Shown here in pieces: positions 58,695 to 64,000 of a stretch of 64,000 nucleotides of DNA. The notes below the pieces were generated by a model, which was not told the DNA's origin, did no database searches, and saw nothing but the letters and a program-made list of their open reading frames with translations. Source of the stretch: RGIG1902 sp034926865 (GTDB taxonomy: Bacteria; Bacillota; Clostridia; Oscillospirales; Butyricicoccaceae). The DNA lies in NCBI GenBank assembly GCA_034926865.1, contig JAYFQP010000027.1, forward strand, positions 1-64,000. The letters run 5' to 3'. Position numbers and translations under genes: made by a program. Numbering within the stretch: the first letter of the stretch is position 1; each line of letters opens with the position of its first letter.

Positions 58695-61324
58695 TTTAAA
58701 TTATTAATGCTCTCCTCAAGCTTACTAAGGTGTTCATTAAGGGTTTCAAGCTTCTGCTTTTCGGAAGCCACAACAGCTTCTGGGGCCTTTGTAAGAAAGC
58801 CCGGATTATTCAGCTTGCCCTCAATGCGGGCGATTTGCCCAAGTATACTATCCTTCTCTTTATTAAGCCTTTCAAGCTCCTTCTCCGTATCTACAAGGTC
58901 ACTCATCGGCATATAAACCTTTGCTGTCGAGGTCACTACTGATACCATAGAGGCTGCATCCTCGGGAACCTCAGCCAGCACCTTCACATCGGAAGCATAT
59001 GCAAGCTTTTTGAAGAAATGGCTTGCATTTTCGTACATCTCTGTTCTGTCGGATGAAATTATCAGCTCTGCCTTCTTGGAAGGTGGAACATTCATCTCGG
59101 AGCGGCGGTTCCTTATGGCGCGGATTACCTCCATTATCTGCTCCATCTGGCGTGAATCCTCATCGAAAACCTGTCCTTCGCTGTATTCAGGCCATTTGGA
59201 AACCATGATGGACGGACCTTCATGCGGCAGAGCCTGCCAGACAGATTCGGTAATGAACGGCATAAACGGATGTAGCAGCTGCATTGTCCCGGAGAGCACA
59301 TGAATAAGCACTCTCTGAGCGTTTTCATTTGCCTCCATGTCTTCCTTGTTATTGAGCCTTATCTTTGAGAGCTCAATAAACCAGTCGCAGAAATTGTCCC
59401 AGATAAAGCTGTAAAGCTTATCGGCGGCAACGCCAAGCTCATATTTGTCAATATTCTCAGTGACTTCCTTTATAAGGCGATTATAGAGAGTCAGGATCCA
59501 CTTATCCTCAAGCTCGAGCTTTTCAGGCAGCTTTGTATCCTCAACAGTCAAATTCATGAGAACAAAGCGTGAGGCGTTCCATATTTTATTTGCAAAGTTG
59601 CGGTTGGCCTCCACCCTCTCGGTATAAAAGCGGGCATCGTTTCCGGGGCCAATGCCTGTGACAAGCATAAAGCGAAGCGCGTCGGCACCATATTTGTCTA
59701 TTATCTCGATTGGATCGACGCCGTTGCCAAGGGATTTTGACATTTTTCTGCCCTGATCATCCCTGATTATGCCATGCAAAAAGACTGTTTTGAAAGGCCT
59801 CTCGTTCATATGCTCCATGCCGGAGAAGATCATTCTTGCAACCCAGAAGAAGATTATATCATAGCCCGTGACAAGAACGTCGGTAGGATAGAAATAGTCA
59901 AGCTCGGGGGTTTTATCAGGCCATCCAAGAGTGGAGAAGGGCCAGAGGGCCGAACTGAACCATGTGTCAAGAACGTCCTCATCCTGCTTAAAATGAGTTC
60001 CGCCGCACTTTTCGCAGACATGAGGCTCCTCCTTGCAAACCATCATATGGCCGCAATCTTCGCAGTAATAGGCCGGTATGCGGTGCCCCCACCAAAGCTG
60101 ACGGGAAATACACCAGTCGTGAATATTCTCCATCCAGTTCATATAAATCTTCGAGAATCTGTCAGGAACAAATGAAATATCGCCATTTTTAACGACATCT
60201 ATGGCAGGGCCGGCAAGCGGACCCATCTTAACAAACCATTGTGTGGAAGCCATAGGCTCAACACTTGTATGGCAACGGCAGCAAGTCCCAACATTATGCT
60301 TATACTCCTCGACCTTAACGAGATAGCCCTGAGCCTCAAGATCAGCAACAACAGCCTTTCTTGCCTCTTCTCTCGTCATGCCGCAGTATTTGCCGCCATC
60401 TTTTGTTATCTTGCCCTCTGAATCAATAACTGTGATATACTCAAGATCATGACGAGCGGCCATCTCAAAATCATTTGGATCGTGGCATGGGGTGACCTTT
60501 ACACAGCCTGTTCCGAACTCTTTTTCAACATAATCGTCGGCAAAGATGGGTATTGGCCTGTTCATCAAAGGCAGTATCGCCTTTTTTCCGATAAGATGTG
60601 TATATCTTTCGTCATCTGGGTGAATGGCTATACCGGTATCTCCCATCATAGTCTCCGGGCGTGTGGTTGCTATGATTATAAATTCGTCGCTGCCTTCAAT
60701 AGGATATCTGATATGCCAGAGATGCCCTGCCTGCTCCTCATAATCAACCTCTGTATCTGAGAGAGCTGTATTGCAGTGTGGGCACCAGTTAACTATACGG
60801 TAACCTTTATAAATAAGGCCTTTATTGTAAAGGTTTACAAATACCTCTCTTACGGCCCTGTTGCATCCTTCGTCCATAGTGAAACGCAGGCGATCCCAGT
60901 CACAGGAAGAGCCAAGCCGCCTGAGCTGGTTAAGAATACGGGAGCCGTAACGCTCCTTCCACTGCCAGCAAAGATCAACAAAGCCATCACGGCCATAATC
61001 AAACCTTGTTTCTCCATTTTCTCTGAGGGATTCTTCAACCTTGATCTGCGTGGCGATGCCGGCATGGTCAGTTCCGGGCATCCAAAGTGCGCTGTAGCCC
61101 TGCATACGCTTTGTTCTTATCAGGATATCCTGAAGTGTGTTATCAAAGGCGTGGCCCATATGAAGCTGGCCCGTGACGTTGGGAGGGGGTATCACTATTG
61201 TAAAAGGGGTTTTGTCTTTGTCTATTTCAGCGTGAAAAAATCCGTTGTCCTCCCAGAACTTATAAAGGGCATCCTCTGTAGAATGCGGATCATAAATTTT
61301 GGGCAGCTCATGTCTTTCGCTCAT
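58691..61324 (-). CDS. valS: Valyl-tRNA synthetase
   Basis: 877 residues. Class Ia synthetase with PPPNVTGQLHMGHAFD (HIGH motif), editing domain CP1 (about 190-385), zinc-type CCRCHTSVEP and CEDCGHMM segments, GRKMSKSLGNGVDP (KMSKS motif), anticodon-binding domain, and a C-terminal coiled-coil arm (about 810-877). Controlled by the T-box leader directly upstream, whose specifier is a valine codon. Confidence 0.98.
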   Translation of the reverse strand: MSERHELPKIYDPHSTEDALYKFWEDNGFFHAEIDKDKTPFTIVIPPPNVTGQLHMGHAFDNTLQDILIRTKRMQGYSALWMPGTDHAGIATQIKVEESLRENGETRFDYGRDGFVDLCWQWKERYGSRILNQLRRLGSSCDWDRLRFTMDEGCNRAVREVFVNLYNKGLIYKGYRIVNWCPHCNTALSDTEVDYEEQAGHLWHIRYPIEGSDEFIIIATTRPETMMGDTGIAIHPDDERYTHLIGKKAILPLMNRPIPIFADDYVEKEFGTGCVKVTPCHDPNDFEMAARHDLEYITVIDSEGKITKDGGKYCGMTREEARKAVVADLEAQGYLVKVEEYKHNVGTCCRCHTSVEPMASTQWFVKMGPLAGPAIDVVKNGDISFVPDRFSKIYMNWMENIHDWCISRQLWWGHRIPAYYCEDCGHMMVCKEEPHVCEKCGGTHFKQDEDVLDTWFSSALWPFSTLGWPDKTPELDYFYPTDVLVTGYDIIFFWVARMIFSGMEHMNERPFKTVFLHGIIRDDQGRKMSKSLGNGVDPIEIIDKYGADALRFMLVTGIGPGNDARFYTERVEANRNFANKIWNASRFVLMNLTVEDTKLPEKLELEDKWILTLYNRLIKEVTENIDKYELGVAADKLYSFIWDNFCDWFIELSKIRLNNKEDMEANENAQRVLIHVLSGTMQLLHPFMPFITESVWQALPHEGPSIMVSKWPEYSEGQVFDEDSRQMEQIMEVIRAIRNRRSEMNVPPSKKAELIISSDRTEMYENASHFFKKLAYASDVKVLAEVPEDAASMVSVVTSTAKVYMPMSDLVDTEKELERLNKEKDSILGQIARIEGKLNNPGFLTKAPEAVVASEKQKLETLNEHLSKLEESINNLK

Positions 61325-61365
61325 GTCTATCTCTCCTCATATGCTTTCGGCTTGATTATAGTTTG

Positions 61366-61628
61366 AAAATAAAAAATCCCGCGGCAGAAAAATCTGCTAC
61401 GGGACGAATCAATAAAATCCGCGGTACCACCCATATTCGCAATAGCTGCGCTCTCAGGACTTCAAAGAATCCTTACGGCTTTAACGCAACCCTACGGCAG
61501 GGCTTACTGACCGCCATTCAGCCCCGCGGCTCCGGGGCGACTTTCCTCCGCTTTTTCACAAGCGCTTCCACCTTCCGCGCCCTCTCTGTGCATCCAAAAC
61601 GGTATACTACTCCCCATCAACGCCATTT
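61366..61628 (-). promoter_or_regulatory. T-box riboswitch of valS (tRNA-Val responsive)
   Basis: On the reverse strand: AGTAGTA S-turn and GGGG stem base near 61613, distal loop GGAAGGTGGAA, specifier GTC (61541-61539) in GGAAAGTCG opposite the S-turn, the conserved T-box GGGTGGTACCGCGG at 61432-61419, and a terminator (TCCCGTAGCAGA/TCTGCCGCGGGA with T-run) at 61405-61370. Uncharged tRNA-Val pairs with GUC and the T-box, so an antiterminator forms and valS-folC is read. Confidence 0.95.
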
Positions 61629-61634
61629 GCAATT

Positions 61635-61663
61635 ATTATACGATCATAAGTGTAATTTGTCAA
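61635..61663 (-). promoter_or_regulatory. Promoter of the valS T-box transcript
   Basis: Reverse strand TTGACA (61663-61658), 17-base spacer, TATAAT (61640-61635): full consensus. Start predicted near 61628. Confidence 0.95.
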
Positions 61664-61826
61664 CAAACTTCATTTTTATTTTGTACCTCAAAACAGTAAA
61701 TATTTAAAAACCAGATAAATCAACAATAGTTTATCAAAACAATGAATCGGACTGTTTATTGACTTTTAAAGGGCCGGGGATTATGCTATTTATATATGAT
61801 CCAATAATATAAAAGGAGCTATGGAT

Positions 61827-62390
61827 ATGGTAAATATAGACGCTAAAAGCAAGCCCTGCCCCATGCCTGTTATTATGGCAAAAAAGGAGCTTGAAAAAGG
61901 ACAGCCTTTTACAATTACCGTTGACAACGAAACCGCCGTAGGCAACCTCACAAGGCTGGCAAATGCCCAAGGTTGTACCCTCGGCCTGACAAAAGGAGAC
62001 GGCGAGTTTACGCTTGAATTCTCGGCACCAAGCAAAAAAGAAGAAAAAGTAAAGGCTGATACATACGCTGTCTTTTTTAACAAGAACTCAGTTGGCCTTG
62101 GCAGCGACGAGCTTGGATACAACCTTGCAAAGATGATGCTATATACCCTCACACAGTCCGAGGATGTCCCTGCCTATATTCTTTTGATGAATGGCGGAGT
62201 CAAGCTTGCTGCCAACGAGGAGTCTGCGGCTCACCTCAACACACTTATCGATATGGGCTGTACTGTAATGGTCTGCGGCACATGCCTTAACTTCTTTGGC
62301 ATAGCAGGTGAGCTTAAAGCGGGTATCGTCAGCAATATGTATGATATTCTTACCGCTATGCAGCAGGTATCAAAGGTTATTACGGCATAA
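61827..62390 (+). CDS. yedF: YedF: TusA-like/DsrE-like selenium-associated protein
   Basis: 187 residues from ATG 61827 (eight bases after AAAGGAG; ATG 61821 is too close). TusA-like domain with CPMP (Cys11) at residues 1-70, then a DsrE/DsrF-like domain (about 80-187) with VLGGV-like LLMNGGVKLA and CGTCLNFFGI. This two-domain form is the YedF family found with selenium-metabolism genes (selD, selenium-dependent hydroxylases); none of those is in the window. The exact reaction is unknown; sulfur or selenium transfer is inferred. Confidence 0.9.
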   Translation: MVNIDAKSKPCPMPVIMAKKELEKGQPFTITVDNETAVGNLTRLANAQGCTLGLTKGDGEFTLEFSAPSKKEEKVKADTYAVFFNKNSVGLGSDELGYNLAKMMLYTLTQSEDVPAYILLMNGGVKLAANEESAAHLNTLIDMGCTVMVCGTCLNFFGIAGELKAGIVSNMYDILTAMQQVSKVITA

Positions 62391-62404
62391 GGATTAATAT
62401 GATA

Positions 62405-62437
62405 AACTCCCTTCTGTAATATGAGGGGAGTTTTTTA
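62405..62437 (+). terminator. Terminator of yedF
   Basis: Stem AACTCCC/GGGAGTT with 14-base loop, then TTTTTATT. Confidence 0.82.
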
Positions 62438-62502
62438 TTATGTTAATTTTGGTTATCCAATCGATCTTCAACGAAATAAAACAGTTAGCTATGTGAATAT
62501 AT

Positions 62503-62534
62503 AAAAAAAGAATGCCCAAAGGCGTTCTTTTTTT
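62503..62534. terminator. Terminator of tRNA-Gly
   Basis: Stem AAAAAAAGAATGCC/GGCGTTCTTTTTTT with loop CAAA; works on the reverse strand just after the tRNA. Confidence 0.88.
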
Positions 62535-62540
62535 ATATAT

Positions 62541-62616
62541 TGGAGCGGATTACGAGGCTCGGACTCGCTACCTCCACCTTGGCAAGGTGGCGCTCTACCA
62601 GATGAGCTAAATCCGC
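62541..62616 (-). tRNA. tRNA-Gly (anticodon GCC)
   Basis: Acceptor GCGGATT/AATCCGC with encoded CCA, D-arm AGCTCATCTGGTAGAGC, anticodon loop TTGCCAA reading GCC, T-arm CGAGTCCGAGCCTCG. The T-loop begins GAGTCC rather than the usual GTTCGA, a small oddity, yet all arms pair. Confidence 0.92.
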
Positions 62617-63051
62617 GTCAGAACATTTTATAGTATAATAGATTGAACACAGATTGTCAAGCCGGAAAATTAAAAAGTTACAGATTAATACTATGTTGCC
62701 AGTTTTGTTATAAGCTTAATTATTTTTTGTATTACGCGCCAAGCGCGTTGTTAAAATCCCGTTTCACATAGCATTTTGCGTTTTTGGAGCATACAAAAAC
62801 AGCCTTTTGGCAAAAGAAAAATAACTGTAAAGCACTTTCCTGTTGCAGCAAATCTTGCCATTGCCCCGGGTATGTTGCTTTACTTCATTATTCAAGTAAT
62901 GATATATTTAAATGGATTTCTGATTTTTATATCATTACCCACATGACATCCGTAGCAATATGGAAATATCTCCAAAACTTTAAAACAATAAATCCGAAGT
63001 CATAAACCCAGGGCGCCTAAAGCGCCCTGGGTTTTCAATCTCATATATACT
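62617..63051. other. Intergenic region between tRNA-Gly and the transglutaminase-like gene
   Basis: 435 bases; no supported gene. A 73-codon forward frame (62784-63005) begins with TTG and has no good site. A hairpin at 63004-63036 closes the region. Confidence 0.5.
63004..63036. terminator. Terminator at the 3' end of the transglutaminase-like gene
   Basis: 13-bp perfect stem AAACCCAGGGCGC/GCGCCCTGGGTTT, loop CTAAA. T-run is short on both strands. Confidence 0.75.
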
Positions 63052-64000
63052 TTATTCCCAAATACTATATATTCCTTCTGCATCCTTAATGGGCACCAGG
63101 TAGTTTTTCCTTCCGTTTTGGCCCGCCGTCACATCGAAGATATAACTTTGCCCGTCAAGTTCAAGGCTTATCCACGAATATATATCCTCCCCTACCTTGC
63201 CCGTTTCTACAGTATGTTCTACACCTAGGCAGTCACACATCACAGATGCGGCAAGCACAAAGCCAGACTGAGCGGCTTCATGATTTATCAAAGCCCCATA
63301 CGCCGTATATCCGACCGTTTTTGGCTGTTGCGCCTTTGTCTCATTAACGACCCGCTGGGCACTGTTATCATAAAGAACATGGTTTGAAAGATAATTATAG
63401 ATAAACTTAGGAATTACACTTTCAGAAGCATCCGTTGATTCACTGCATATCTTCTCCGCCGTTTCTTTGACAAGAGATGATCGTTTTTCGAGCGTTTCAG
63501 CTGAGCTCCCATACCACAATGCCATTTCGAGTATGCAATTCTCGCTTTGCTCGGGATAATAATTTACCTCGATCTTATCAAGCCCCATCGCTTTTTCCCC
63601 GCACTGCATCCACAGAGAGTATATATCCTGTTCTATGCTGTTTGAACTGCCCGCCCCATCCTGAACAGCAAATACTCCCTTCTGGGAAAATTCACTCAGC
63701 ATTGATATAAGCCTGTTGTGCAGCTCATATTCTCCGCTTACCGGGACGACACTTCGTATTTCCTCCGGGGTCTTTTTATACTGTATCGTAACTGTTAATT
63801 CCTGGTACATCAGCACCCTTGTTTGGTCTACGCTTATAGAAAGCACACAGTATATGCCCATAGGCTCCTCTGTAGTGATTTCCTGTATGATGCTCTTAAG
63901 GTCGGCCTCCAAATCTCCGTTATAACTGCCTATTCTAAGAACATCCTCCGTAACACCCATGTTCACCATATTGAGCATGGCGCCTTTCAGCGTGTAATAA
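63052..64000 (-). CDS. Protein with degenerate transglutaminase-like domain, N-terminus beyond window
   Basis: Open at its 5' end: the frame continues through ATG 63978 to the window edge (YYTLKGAMLNM...). About 316 residues are visible. The C-terminal part (about the last 110 residues) follows the transglutaminase-like pattern TAYGALINHEAAQSGFVLAA, LGVEHTVETG, YSWISLELDGQSYIFDVT. At the positions of the Cys-His-Asp triad it has Gln/Ser, Tyr and Asp, so it is probably not catalytic. Upstream part (about 1-200) is of no recognised family. Role may be peptide or wall binding; not certain. Confidence 0.7.
   Translation of the reverse strand, partial: YYTLKGAMLNMVNMGVTEDVLRIGSYNGDLEADLKSIIQEITTEEPMGIYCVLSISVDQTRVLMYQELTVTIQYKKTPEEIRSVVPVSGEYELHNRLISMLSEFSQKGVFAVQDGAGSSNSIEQDIYSLWMQCGEKAMGLDKIEVNYYPEQSENCILEMALWYGSSAETLEKRSSLVKETAEKICSESTDASESVIPKFIYNYLSNHVLYDNSAQRVVNETKAQQPKTVGYTAYGALINHEAAQSGFVLAASVMCDCLGVEHTVETGKVGEDIYSWISLELDGQSYIFDVTAGQNGRKNYLVPIKDAEGIYSIWE

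Noticed and set aside
62784..63005. 73-codon forward frame after tRNA-Gly
   Set aside because: TTG start, no clear ribosome binding site, no similarity; it ends just before a terminator by chance.

Overview
The window looks like chromosome from a low-to-medium GC, anaerobic, spore-forming member of the Bacillota (class Clostridia, perhaps the Oscillospiraceae side). Evidence: a complete spoIIAA-spoIIAB-sigF operon, a T-box leader on valS, FeoAB with a DtxR-type regulator, SLH-anchored surface proteins, a selenium-associated YedF, many GGAGG ribosome binding sites and intrinsic terminators. The family-level placement is inference; no 16S rRNA or ribosomal protein gene is present.

Region 1 (1-30.1 kb) is a cell-surface and sensing block. 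It holds the N-terminal 602 residues of a tandem-repeat exported protein (reverse), a 7TM histidine kinase/OmpR regulator pair, feoAB facing a DtxR-type regulator across a 14-bp inverted repeat, and a Crp/Fnr regulator facing a two-gene permease whose second half ends in a 4Fe-4S ferredoxin domain. Next comes a LytTR/GHKL two-component system, followed by three direct repeats, two tandem tiny four-cysteine proteins and a 1933-residue SLH protein translationally coupled to them. A zinc-ribbon/DUF1232 protein, a second giant SLH protein (2200 residues, beta-helix type), a TetR remnant, a GT1 glycosyltransferase and an AbrB-type regulator complete the block.

Region 2 (30.1-45.8 kb) has two divergent tRNA-Leu genes (CAG and GAG), a GNAT enzyme, a LytTR-DUF3021-ABC transporter operon, a CcdA-thioredoxin fusion with its own two-component system and a small kinase, Mrp/NBP35, a 2-hydroxyacid dehydrogenase, mscL (its 3' end repeated 1 kb downstream) and an orphan KdpDE-like pair with a very short KdpD.

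Region 3 (46.3-51.9 kb) is a tightly overlapping four-gene operon: DegV/FakB-like fatty-acid-binding protein, ICMT-like membrane methyltransferase, GH3-like acyl-adenylating enzyme, and a 7TM-GAF-degenerate GGDEF-HD-GYP protein. I see no described pathway with this gene set and regard it as the best candidate for a new system.

Region 4 (51.9-64 kb) holds a monoacylglycerol-lipase-like hydrolase overlapping glycerol kinase, a LOR/SDH-domain gene (TIGR00300 type) broken by one frameshift, spoIIA, folC-valS with T-box and promoter, yedF, tRNA-Gly, and a partial protein with a catalytically defective transglutaminase-like domain. No CRISPR array, intact insertion sequence, prophage or rRNA gene was seen.
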